64,000 bases of DNA from Rhodanobacteraceae bacterium (GTDB lineage: Bacteria; Pseudomonadota; Gammaproteobacteria; Xanthomonadales; SZUA-5), in NCBI GenBank assembly GCA_024234055.1, contig JACKOW010000003.1, forward strand, positions 124,001 through 188,000. The letters are read 5' to 3'. The notes under the pieces were generated by a model, which saw only the letters and a program-made list of their open reading frames with translations, was not told the DNA's origin and made no database searches. Positions 1 to 7,656 of the stretch are shown piece by piece; the stretch's first letter is position 1; every line of letters starts with the position of its first letter. The position numbers and the translations under genes are program-made.

Positions 1-126
1 ATGACGTCAAAGCGCATGATCAAGTCCGGCGATTGCTGGGAAAGGGCAGCATCAATCCACGCTCAGCATACTGCCAGGCACCTGATTCGGCCCGACATGG
101 CAAGGAGCAATGAACGGCGACAGGGC

Positions 127-222
127 TGGAGCGGCCTTGAGGAGGGCCGCGCGCCTGCGCGGCCGCTCTTGAACTTCCGGTAAAGCAAAGCAGCGCCGCA
201 GCGCGGCGCCCTCCACCGTGGC
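127..222. repeat. dispersed palindromic repeat, GC-rich 'GAGGAGGGCCGCGC' family
   Basis: Two arms, GAGGAGGGCCGCGC and the reverse-oriented GGCGCCCTCC, flank a short spacer with internal GCGC palindromes. Related copies lie near 5163-5262, 22257-22343, 43940-44030 and 55155-55240. It sits downstream of rimM, where trmD is often found. The rest of positions 1-358 shows no gene that I can support. Confidence 0.7.
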
Positions 223-358
223 ACCCTGCACTCTAGTGAGGGCATCTCTCGCACGTGGCTCATGGAGGACCACGCCTTTCGACCTGACAGGGCACCATCG
301 ACAGCCTGGGCTATCCGCAGCATGCCCTGCATCTGGCCCAAGCCTTCCCGCAACGATT

Positions 359-895
359 CTAGAAATCGGCATCCCAGTCGACCCGAATCTGACCTGCGAC
401 CAGATCGACAGACACGACATGGTGATCCATCACAAAAGGGATCAGACGCTCACGCTCGCCATCGCGGACCACCAGGATCGGGTGCGCACCATTGCTGAAC
501 AAATGATCGACCCGACCGAAGTCGACCCCGTCCTGATTGAGCACTTGCAGGCCTTCGAGATCAGCCCAGTAGTATTGCTGCTTGCGCAGCGCAGGCAGCA
601 GCTGGCGGTCGACGGCAATTTCCAAACCCTTCAAGGCGGCGGCAGCATCGCGATCGCTGATCCCTTCAAGGTCGGCGATCAGACCCTTGGTCGACACGCT
701 GCCGCGCAGCAGCTTGACAGCCTGCACGCCGTCATCGCGGCGTAGCCACCAGGTCTTGAAATCGAGCAATCGACCTGGCGGCTCGCAGAAAGAGGCCACC
801 ATCAGCGAGCCTCGCACCCCGTGGGCGCCATGGATGCGCCCCATCGTGATCAGCCGCTCGGGAACCGAAGCGGCGCGATCCGACGCCGGTAACAC
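359..895 (-). CDS. rimM: ribosome maturation factor RimM
   Basis: RimM binds ribosomal protein S19 in the 30S head and assists late 16S rRNA processing in the cytoplasm. The N-terminal domain opens with the typical MGRIHGAHGVRG motif, and a PRC-barrel follows with QQYYWADLEGL and LIPFVMDHHV. The length of about 178 residues is normal. The start is uncertain: a GTG at 895 begins four bases after the rpsP stop, whereas an ATG at 940 would overlap rpsP by about 40 bases; I prefer the GTG. The order rpsP-rimM is classical, but trmD does not follow within the 358 bases available, where a repeat lies instead. Confidence 0.93.
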   Translation of the reverse strand: MLPASDRAASVPERLITMGRIHGAHGVRGSLMVASFCEPPGRLLDFKTWWLRRDDGVQAVKLLRGSVSTKGLIADLEGISDRDAAAALKGLEIAVDRQLLPALRKQQYYWADLEGLQVLNQDGVDFGRVDHLFSNGAHPILVVRDGERERLIPFVMDHHVVSVDLVAGQIRVDWDADF

Positions 896-899
896 TGCC

Positions 900-1169
900 T
901 CAGGCAGCTGCGGCGGCGGGCTGCTGAGCCTTCTGCGCAATCTTGATCAGCTGGCGGACTTTCTCGGTCGGCTGCGCGCCAACACCCACCCAGTGCTTCA
1001 CGCGCTCCAGATCAACCGTCAGCGGCACTTCCTTGCCCTGGGCGATCGGGTTGTAGAAGCCCAGACGTTCGATGCTGCGGCCGTCACGCGCATGGCGCTC
1101 ATCAGCGACGACGATGTAGTAGAAGGGCCGCTTCTTGGCACCACCACGGGCAAGGCGAATCTTGACCAT
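900..1169 (-). CDS. rpsP: 30S ribosomal protein S16
   Basis: This small ribosomal subunit protein of 89 residues is needed for 30S assembly. The N-terminal MVKIRLARGGAKKRPFY and the RFY/RLGFYNP-type segments are characteristic, and the protein ends in an Ala/Gln-rich tail common in proteobacterial S16. It is the first gene of a minus-strand unit with rimM and diverges from parC across about 416 bases. The ffh gene that often precedes rpsP is not next to it here. Confidence 0.97.
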   Translation of the reverse strand: MVKIRLARGGAKKRPFYYIVVADERHARDGRSIERLGFYNPIAQGKEVPLTVDLERVKHWVGVGAQPTEKVRQLIKIAQKAQQPAAAAA

Positions 1170-1313
1170 CTTTGATTCCTTTCAAAACTTCTATGGAACG
1201 AGCTAAGCCCGCAAGTTTAAATGATTCGGCGGGCTACGCCAAGAAAGAATCTGAACAATTGCCCTTGATCGCGAGCCATCCACGAATTCCCACTCCCACT
1301 GCCGCTCTCCCCG

Positions 1314-1414
1314 ACGTCATTGCGACTCCGGACCTGATCCGGGGGAAACAATCCAGTCCTTTGATTTACATAGCCTTTCTGGATTTCTTCGTCGCTACGC
1401 TCCTGGCAATGACG
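1314..1414. repeat. foldback repeat, CATTGCGA...AGCAATCC/GGCAATGACG family
   Basis: CGTCATTGCGA at the left end faces GGCAATGACG at the right end, giving an imperfect foldback of about 100 bp between divergent rpsP and parC. An internal AACAATCCAG and the rightward GTCGCTACGCTCCT match the copy at 5306-5370. Nothing else recognisable lies in 1170-1585 apart from the parC and rpsP leader regions. Confidence 0.65.
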
Positions 1415-1585
1415 CCAAGTGAGGGCCTACCCTACAAGCTGGAACAACGACTGCTCAAGCGCTCTGACCCGCAAGATCCAGTGCTCTTGGACCACCCAAG
1501 ATCCAACTGCCAGCGCCCTGCCCGTGCCCGCGATCGCGCTTCGATGTAGAGTCCGCGACCTTCCGAACTGTCATTCGATCCCGCG

Positions 1586-3826
1586 ATGAGCACTGGCGAA
1601 TTGTTGCCCTTCGAGCAGATTCCGCTGAAGGAATATGCCGAGAAGGCCTACCTCGATTACTCCATGTACGTGGTGCTGGACCGCGCCCTGCCCTTCATCG
1701 GCGATGGTCTGAAGCCGGTGCAGCGACGCATCGTCTATGCGATGAGCGAGCTGGGCCTCAATGCGGCGGCCAAGCACAAGAAGTCGGCGCGCACCGTGGG
1801 TGATGTCATCGGCAAGTACCATCCGCACGGTGACTCGGCCTGTTACGAGGCGCTGGTGTTGATGGCGCAGTCCTTCAGCTTCCGCTATCCGCTGATCGAC
1901 GGCCAGGGCAATTTCGGTTCGCCGGACGACCCCAAGAGCTTCGCGGCGATGCGCTACACCGAATCCAAGCTCACGCCCTTTGCGCGTTTGCTGCTGGAAG
2001 AACTGGGACAGGGCACGGTCGAGTGGGAACCCAACTTCGACGGCACCCTGGAAGAGCCGTCCTGGCTGCCTTCGCGGGTACCGCATGTGCTGCTCAACGG
2101 CACCACCGGCATTGCCGTCGGCATGGCCACCGACATTCCGCCGCACAATCTGCGTGAAGTGCTGAGCGCCTGCATCCGGCTGCTGGACGATCCGGACGCC
2201 ACCACGGCCGATCTGTGCGAACACGTGCGCGGCCCGGACTACCCGACGGTGGCCGAGATCATCACTCCGCGTGCCGACCTGATCCGCATGTACGAAACCG
2301 GCAATGGCTCGGTGCGCGTGCGCGGCGTGTACACGCGCGAAAACGGCAATGTGATCATCACCGCGCTGCCGCACCAGGTGTCGCCGACCAAGATCATCGA
2401 GCAGATCGCCGATCAGATGCGATCCAAGAAATTGCCGATGCTCGAGGATCTGCGCGACGAGGGCGATCACGCCCAGCCGATCCGCATCGTGCTGATCCCG
2501 CGCTCGAACCGCGTCGACATCGACGAACTGATGCGGCACCTGTTCGCCACCACCGACATGGAGAAGAGTTTCAGGGTCAACGTCAATCTGATCGGACTGG
2601 ACGCACGCCCACAGGTCAAGTCGCTGAAACTGTTGCTCAGCGAATGGCTGCAGTTCCGCACCGACACCGTGCGTCGACGTCTGCAGCACCGTCTGGGCAA
2701 GGTCGAGCGCCGGCTGCACCTGTTGGAAGGCCTGCTGATTGCCTTCCTCAATCTGGATGAAGTGATCCGCATCATCCGCAGCGAGGATGAGCCCAAGCCG
2801 GTGCTGATGGCGCGTTTCGGCCTGAGCGAAGAACAGGCCGAGTACATTCTCGAAACCAAGCTGCGCCAGCTGGCACGCCTGGAAGAGATGAAGATCCGCG
2901 GCGAGCAGGCGGACCTGGAAGCCGAGCGCACCGAGCTCAAGGCCATTCTGGACTCGAAATCGCGGGTCAAGGCGCTGATCAAGCAGGAACTGGAGCACGA
3001 CGCCCGCGTCTACGGCGACGATCGGCGCTCGCCGCTGATCGAGCGCGAACAGGCCAAAGCGCTGTCGGAGGCTGATCTGACCCCGTCCGAGCCGATCACC
3101 GTGATCGTCTCCGACAAGGGCTGGGTACGCGCCGCCAAGGGTCATGAAATTGATGCCACGGCGCTCAGCTATCGCGAAGGCGACAGGTACCTCGCCAGCG
3201 TGCGCGGACGCAGCAATCTGCAGGCGGTGTTCCTCGACTCGACCGGCCGTTCCTACGCCACGCCGGCGCACAGCCTGCCCTCGGCACGTGGCCAGGGTGA
3301 ACCGCTGACCGGGCGCTTCGATCCGCCCACGGGAGCCCGTTTCCTGGCGACAGTCTGCACCGACGCCGATACCCGGCTGTTGTTATCCACCAGCGCCGGC
3401 TACGGTTTTGTCACCCGCTTCGAGAATCTGATCTCACGCAATCGTGCTGGCAAGCAGGTGCTGACCGTGCCCGATCGCGCCGAAGTGCTGGCCCCGAGCC
3501 TGGTCCCCGGTGCCGTCGAGACGGCCCTGGTGGCAGCGGTGTCGCTGGACGGCCACCTGCTGGTCTTCCCCTTGAGCGAACTGCCAGAACTGGACAAAGG
3601 CAAGGGCAACAAGATTCTGGCGCTGCCCGGCGGCAAGAACGCCGCCGGCGCCAAGGTCATTGCGGTGGCGGCTTTCCAGCCGAATCAGGAACTGGTGGTG
3701 GTCGCTGGCGGGCGTATCACCCGGCTCAAGGGCCACGACCTGGACGCCTATCGCGGCGCTCGCGCGCAGCGTGGCGGCCTGCTGCCGAGGGGTCTGCAAC
3801 GCGTGGACAGACTCGATGTAGTGTGA
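1586..3826 (+). CDS. parC: DNA topoisomerase IV subunit A
   Basis: ParC is the DNA breakage-reunion subunit of topoisomerase IV, which decatenates daughter chromosomes together with ParE. The start MSTGELLPFE and the length of 746 residues fit ParC rather than GyrA. The catalytic tyrosine is Y124 in AAMRYTESK. In the quinolone-resistance region (HGDSACYE) residues S84 and E88, equivalent to E. coli S80 and E84, have the sensitive, wild-type form. A degenerate C-terminal beta-pinwheel occupies roughly residues 500-740. The gene is followed closely by rnt. A long antisense frame across it is a GC-bias shadow. Confidence 0.97.
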   Translation: MSTGELLPFEQIPLKEYAEKAYLDYSMYVVLDRALPFIGDGLKPVQRRIVYAMSELGLNAAAKHKKSARTVGDVIGKYHPHGDSACYEALVLMAQSFSFRYPLIDGQGNFGSPDDPKSFAAMRYTESKLTPFARLLLEELGQGTVEWEPNFDGTLEEPSWLPSRVPHVLLNGTTGIAVGMATDIPPHNLREVLSACIRLLDDPDATTADLCEHVRGPDYPTVAEIITPRADLIRMYETGNGSVRVRGVYTRENGNVIITALPHQVSPTKIIEQIADQMRSKKLPMLEDLRDEGDHAQPIRIVLIPRSNRVDIDELMRHLFATTDMEKSFRVNVNLIGLDARPQVKSLKLLLSEWLQFRTDTVRRRLQHRLGKVERRLHLLEGLLIAFLNLDEVIRIIRSEDEPKPVLMARFGLSEEQAEYILETKLRQLARLEEMKIRGEQADLEAERTELKAILDSKSRVKALIKQELEHDARVYGDDRRSPLIEREQAKALSEADLTPSEPITVIVSDKGWVRAAKGHEIDATALSYREGDRYLASVRGRSNLQAVFLDSTGRSYATPAHSLPSARGQGEPLTGRFDPPTGARFLATVCTDADTRLLLSTSAGYGFVTRFENLISRNRAGKQVLTVPDRAEVLAPSLVPGAVETALVAAVSLDGHLLVFPLSELPELDKGKGNKILALPGGKNAAGAKVIAVAAFQPNQELVVVAGGRITRLKGHDLDAYRGARAQRGGLLPRGLQRVDRLDVV

Positions 3827-3859
3827 GCGCTTCAGCTTGAGCCTGTTATCGTGCCGGTG

Positions 3860-4534
3860 ATGAATGAATCGAACCTGCCTGCACAGACGCTCGCTGACCG
3901 CTTCCGCGGTTTCTATCCCGTGGTTGTCGATGTGGAGACCGGCGGCTTCGATGCCGCCGGCGACGCGCTGCTGGAAATCGCCGCCGTTCTGCTTGACATG
4001 ACCGCTGACGGTCGTCTCGTGCGCACGCAGACGGTGTCCACCCACGTCAACCCCTTCCCCGGCGCGAATCTCGATCCGCGCTCGCTGGAAATCACCGGGA
4101 TTGATCCCACCCATCCGCTCCGCAATGCGCTCGATGAGCGGGAAGCGCTGGAATTCATCTTCGAGCCGATTCGCAAGGCCATGAAGGCAGCCGAATGTCA
4201 GCGCGCCATTCTGGTCGGCCACAATGCCGCCTTCGATCTCGGCTTCATCAATGCGGCAATTCGCCGCACCGGCCACAAGCGCTCTCCCTTTCATCCCTTC
4301 AGCACTTTCGATACGGTATCGCTGGCCGGATTGGCCCTCGGTCAGACGGTGCTGGGCAAGGCCCTGAGAGTGGCGGGTCTGGAATGGGACAGCAAGTCGG
4401 CGCATTCGGCGGTTTACGACGCCGAGCAGACTGCCGATCTGTTCTGCGGCATCGTCAATCGCTGGCTGGATCTGCACTTGAATGCCGGCGCGACGGCCAC
4501 ATCCATGGCGGATGAAGTCGCTGTCACTCCCTGA
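3860..4534 (+). CDS. rnt: ribonuclease T
   Basis: RNase T is a DEDD-family 3'-5' exoribonuclease that trims tRNA and other stable RNA 3' ends and turns over the tRNA CCA end. Exo I is VVVDVETGGFD near residue 25, Exo II is GHNAAFDLGFINAA, and Exo III includes HSAVYDAEQTADLF. The strongly conserved DRFRGFYPVV and NPFHPF-like (SPFHPFSTFDT) segments separate it from other DEDDh nucleases. I start at the ATG at 3860; an in-frame GTG nine bases upstream is the alternative. It lies 33 bases after parC. Confidence 0.95.
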   Translation: MNESNLPAQTLADRFRGFYPVVVDVETGGFDAAGDALLEIAAVLLDMTADGRLVRTQTVSTHVNPFPGANLDPRSLEITGIDPTHPLRNALDEREALEFIFEPIRKAMKAAECQRAILVGHNAAFDLGFINAAIRRTGHKRSPFHPFSTFDTVSLAGLALGQTVLGKALRVAGLEWDSKSAHSAVYDAEQTADLFCGIVNRWLDLHLNAGATATSMADEVAVTP

Positions 4535-4544
4535 GAATCCGAGC

Positions 4545-4835
4545 ATGCCGATCTACGAGTACACCGCCACCGACCCAGCCCAGAGCTGCGAGCAGTGCGC
4601 CCACTGCTTCGAGATTCTGGCACGCATTAGTGACCCGGAACTGGCCCAGTGCCCGAACTGCGGCAACCCGGTCAAACGCGTGATTTCCGTTGCCAGCGTC
4701 ATCGGCGGCAATGCCCATGTGCTCAAGGAAAGTCATTTCTCCAAGCACGGCTTCACCCAGTACAAGAAGGCCGGCGGCGGCGTCTACGAGAAGACCGCGG
4801 GCGACGGGCCGAAGTACATCAGCGGCGACGAATAG
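4545..4835 (+). CDS. FmdB-type zinc ribbon protein
   Basis: A 96-residue protein beginning MPIYEYTATD, with a zinc ribbon made of CEQCAHCFE and CPNCGNP. This is the FmdB family of putative regulatory zinc-ribbon proteins, whose biochemical role is not settled. The C-terminal part (HFSKHGFTQYKKAGGGVYEK) resembles proteobacterial members. The start was chosen at MPIYEY because the family begins there; a longer frame upstream overlaps rnt. It lies ten bases after rnt, so co-transcription with parC-rnt is likely. Confidence 0.88.
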   Translation: MPIYEYTATDPAQSCEQCAHCFEILARISDPELAQCPNCGNPVKRVISVASVIGGNAHVLKESHFSKHGFTQYKKAGGGVYEKTAGDGPKYISGDE

Positions 4836-4842
4836 CGGCTGC

Positions 4843-4887
4843 GGGGCACGGGGCACGGGGCACGGGGCACGGGGCACGGGGCACGGG
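4843..4887. repeat. tandem heptamer GGGGCAC x6
   Basis: Six exact head-to-tail copies of GGGGCAC begin seven bases after the zinc-ribbon stop codon. A four-copy version lies at 50947-50974. This looks like a simple-sequence tract able to vary by slippage. Confidence 0.9.
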
Positions 4888-4910
4888 AAAAGGCTACGGG
4901 GTTCGGGCTT

Positions 4911-4983
4911 TTGTGGGTCCAGACTTGCCTGGACACTTCTGAGAACATGCTGCAAGAGCGTGCAGACAAGTCTGGACCTACAA
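4911..4983. repeat. GTCCAGAC/GTCTGGAC foldback repeat
   Basis: TTGTGGGTCCAGACTTG on the left and CAAGTCTGGACCTACAA on the right form a long inverted repeat with a spacer of about 40 bp. The same unit occurs at 18369-18444, 34553-34624 and 51436-51610, with a half copy at 10192-10219. Confidence 0.85.
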
Positions 4984-5056
4984 GGAGCGCCCTTGCGGCG
5001 CGACCGCTGCTTCGGACGTGCGGCTTGCCGGTCGCGACACGAGGTCGCTCCTACGG
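4979..5056. repeat. GTAGGAGCGACC-type palindromic repeat, inverted pair
   Basis: An outward copy (GGAGCGCCCTTGCGGCGCGACCG) faces an inward copy (GGTCGCGACACGAGGTCGCT) around a GC-rich loop. It is the commonest repeat family of the window, with further copies near 24609-24714, 30185, 34359, 43742, 44067, 49991-50053, 50311 and 51146. Confidence 0.85.
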
Positions 5057-5162
5057 GCAAGATTGTGATTCATGGCCCGCGTGCAATGCCGCGACTTCAT
5101 ACGCGGCTCTCCATGAACCGCATTCCAGGTGCCGCGCACCGGGGGTATCGGGTCGCTGTCGT

Positions 5163-5370
5163 GGAGGGCGCCTCGTTGCGGCGCCGCTTTGCGCTGAGCG
5201 GAGATCAAGAGCGGCTGCGCAGGCGCGCGTCCCTCCTCAAGGCCGCTTTGTACCCGCCAGGGTTCATGGCCCATGTGCAGTGTCGGGCCGATACAAGTGG
5301 CTCTGCATGAACCCATATCGCAAGTTGTTGATGCGTCATTGCGAGGAGCGCAGCGACGAAGCAATCCAGG
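5163..5370. repeat. composite repeat: GGAGGGCGCC unit plus CATTGCGAGGAGCGCAGCGA unit
   Basis: Positions 5163-5262 hold the GC-rich GGAGGGCGCC family in the orientation opposite to that at 127-222. Positions 5306-5370 hold CCATATCGCAAGTTGTTGATG followed by CATTGCGAGGAGCGCAGCGA and AAGCAATCCAG. The whole 4836-5496 gap is therefore a stack of repeats with no gene that I can support. Confidence 0.75.
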
Positions 5371-5496
5371 GACCAATCCGGCGGGGCATCCACCCACGCC
5401 CGGTCGCGATTCTTGCCATCTACCCCGCGCCCGCGAACGCCCTCGCGACCGACCCTGGGCTATGCTCGGCGGCTAGTCGATTGCCGGAAAGCTCCC

Positions 5497-7656
5497 ATGC
5501 GTCTCAGCTTGCTCACCCTCGCCACCCTGGCCTGCATGGCCTGCACGCCCTCTCCCGAGGCCACCGCGCCGGTCACCGCACCTGAGCAGAAGCTGGCTTA
5601 TCCGGCAGCTCGAACCGTGGACCAGGTCGACGACTATCACGGCACCCAGGTCGCCGATCCCTACCGCTGGCTGGAAGAACTGGACGCCGCCGACACCCGG
5701 CAGTGGATCGAAGCCGAGAACGCCCTGACCCAGGATTATCTGAAGAAGATTCCGCAGCGCCCGCAGATCCACGCGCGCATGACCGAATTGTGGAACTACG
5801 AGCGCTTCGGCCTGCCCAGCCACGAAGGTGATCGCTACTTCATCACCCGCAACGACGGGCTGCAGAATCAGGCCGTGCTCTACACCCTGACCGCGCTCGA
5901 TGCCGAGCCGGTGATGCTGCTGGATCCGAACACGCTGTCCAGCGACGGCACCGTCGCCCTATCCGGCACCAGTGTCTCGCCTGATGGCCGCTGGCTGGCC
6001 TACGGTACCTCCTCGGGCGGCTCCGATTGGCAGGAATGGCGGGTCCGCGAGATCGCCACCGCCACCGACACGGATGAGGTCATTCAGTGGGTCAAGTTCT
6101 CGGGCGCCACCTGGGCCAAGGACAGCAGCGGCTTCTACTACGGTCGCTATGACGAGCCCATGGGCGAAAATGCGCTCAAGGCCGTCAACGAATACCAGAA
6201 GATCTACTTCCACACCGTCGGCACACCGCAGGCGGCCGACACTCTGGTGTACGAGCGTGCAGACCAGCCCAAATGGGGCTTCCAGACCGACATCAGCGAA
6301 GACGGACGCTACCTGATCATCTCGGTCAGCCAGGGCACCGACGAGCGCAACCGCCTGTTCTATTGGGATCTTTCCGCGCCGGATTCAACGGTAGTCGAAC
6401 TCATCCCGGAACTGGAAGCCGCCTATCAGTTTCTCGGCAACGAAGGTCCGGTGTTCTGGTTCAAGACCAATCTGGACGCACCTCGCTATCGGATTATCGC
6501 CATCGATACCAGCGCGCCGGATCGCGCCAACTGGAAGACTCTGGTACCGGAATCGGACGCCACGCTGGTGGACAGCACCGTGGTCAATCACCAGTTCATT
6601 CTGGAATACCTGCGCGACGCCCGCAGCGAGGTGCAGCGCTTTGCGCTGGATGGTACTCCGATCGACACCATCGCCCTGCCCGGCATCGGCTCAGTGGCCG
6701 GTTTTCGTGGCAAGCCGGAAGACACCGAAACCTTCTACAGCTACACCAGCTTCACCGTTCCCACCGACATCTTCCGACTGGATCTGAGCACCGGTGTATC
6801 GACGCTGTTCCGCAGTCCGAAGGTCGCATTCGATGGCAGCCGCTTCGAAACCACCCAGGTGCGCTACACCAGCAAGGATGGCACCAGCGTGCCGATGTTC
6901 ATCACCGCGCGCAAAGGTCTCAAGCTGGATGGCAAGCAGCCAACGCTGCTGTACGGCTATGGCGGCTTCAACATCCCGATCACGCCCAACTTCACGGTGC
7001 CGATGGCCACCTGGCTGGATATGGGTGGCGTCTACGCCGTGGCCAATCTGCGCGGCGGCGGCGAGTACGGCGAGGAATGGCACCAGGCCGGCACCAAGCT
7101 CAACAAGCAGAATGTCTTCGATGATTTCATCGCGGCCGGCGAGTATCTGATTGCCCAGGGCTATACCAGCCCCGACAAGCTGGCCATCTATGGCCGATCC
7201 AACGGCGGGCTGTTGACCGGCGCGACGCTGCTGCAGCGCCCCGACTTGTTCCGCGCGGCGCTGCCGGGTGTAGGTGTGCTCGACATGCTGCGCTTCAACC
7301 AGTTCACCATCGGCTGGGCCTGGGAATCCGACTACGGTTCGCCGCAGAATCCCGACGAGTTCAAGGCGCTGTACGCCTACTCGCCGCTGCACAACATCAA
7401 ACCGGGCACGCGCTACCCGGCCACCCTGATCACCACCGGTGACCATGATGACCGTGTCTATCCAGCCCACAGCTTCAAGTTCACCGCCGCGCTGCAGGCA
7501 GCAGGCGCCGGTCCCGGCCCTTATCTGGCGCGCATCGAAACCCGTGCGGGCCACGGTGCGGGCAAGCCCACCAGCATGCTGATCGATGAATGGACCGACA
7601 TGCTGAGCTTCCTGGCCCATGAGTTGTCGATGACGGCGGCGCCGGCCCAACCCTGA
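5497..7656 (+). CDS. prolyl oligopeptidase family (S9A) serine peptidase, predicted lipoprotein
   Basis: A post-proline-cleaving peptidase acting on short peptides, probably in the periplasm or at the outer membrane. The start at 5497 gives MRLSLLTLATLACMAC, a lipoprotein-type signal with Cys13 or Cys16 as the lipid site; a longer frame begins upstream. The seven-bladed propeller spans about residues 90-450 and the alpha/beta hydrolase domain follows. The catalytic triad is visible: S568 in GRSNGG, D651 in GDHDDRV and H686 in AGHGAGK. The length of 719 residues is usual for the family. The stop overlaps the start of the next gene by one base (TGATG), implying coupling. Confidence 0.94.
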   Translation: MRLSLLTLATLACMACTPSPEATAPVTAPEQKLAYPAARTVDQVDDYHGTQVADPYRWLEELDAADTRQWIEAENALTQDYLKKIPQRPQIHARMTELWNYERFGLPSHEGDRYFITRNDGLQNQAVLYTLTALDAEPVMLLDPNTLSSDGTVALSGTSVSPDGRWLAYGTSSGGSDWQEWRVREIATATDTDEVIQWVKFSGATWAKDSSGFYYGRYDEPMGENALKAVNEYQKIYFHTVGTPQAADTLVYERADQPKWGFQTDISEDGRYLIISVSQGTDERNRLFYWDLSAPDSTVVELIPELEAAYQFLGNEGPVFWFKTNLDAPRYRIIAIDTSAPDRANWKTLVPESDATLVDSTVVNHQFILEYLRDARSEVQRFALDGTPIDTIALPGIGSVAGFRGKPEDTETFYSYTSFTVPTDIFRLDLSTGVSTLFRSPKVAFDGSRFETTQVRYTSKDGTSVPMFITARKGLKLDGKQPTLLYGYGGFNIPITPNFTVPMATWLDMGGVYAVANLRGGGEYGEEWHQAGTKLNKQNVFDDFIAAGEYLIAQGYTSPDKLAIYGRSNGGLLTGATLLQRPDLFRAALPGVGVLDMLRFNQFTIGWAWESDYGSPQNPDEFKALYAYSPLHNIKPGTRYPATLITTGDHDDRVYPAHSFKFTAALQAAGAGPGPYLARIETRAGHGAGKPTSMLIDEWTDMLSFLAHELSMTAAPAQP

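Noticed and set aside
1571..3271. Long minus-strand frame opposite parC
   Set aside because: High-GC codon bias leaves long open antisense frames here, and also opposite the acylase, ftsK, smc, acnA and MFS/GT2 genes. None has recognisable motifs, whereas the sense frame has catalytic residues.
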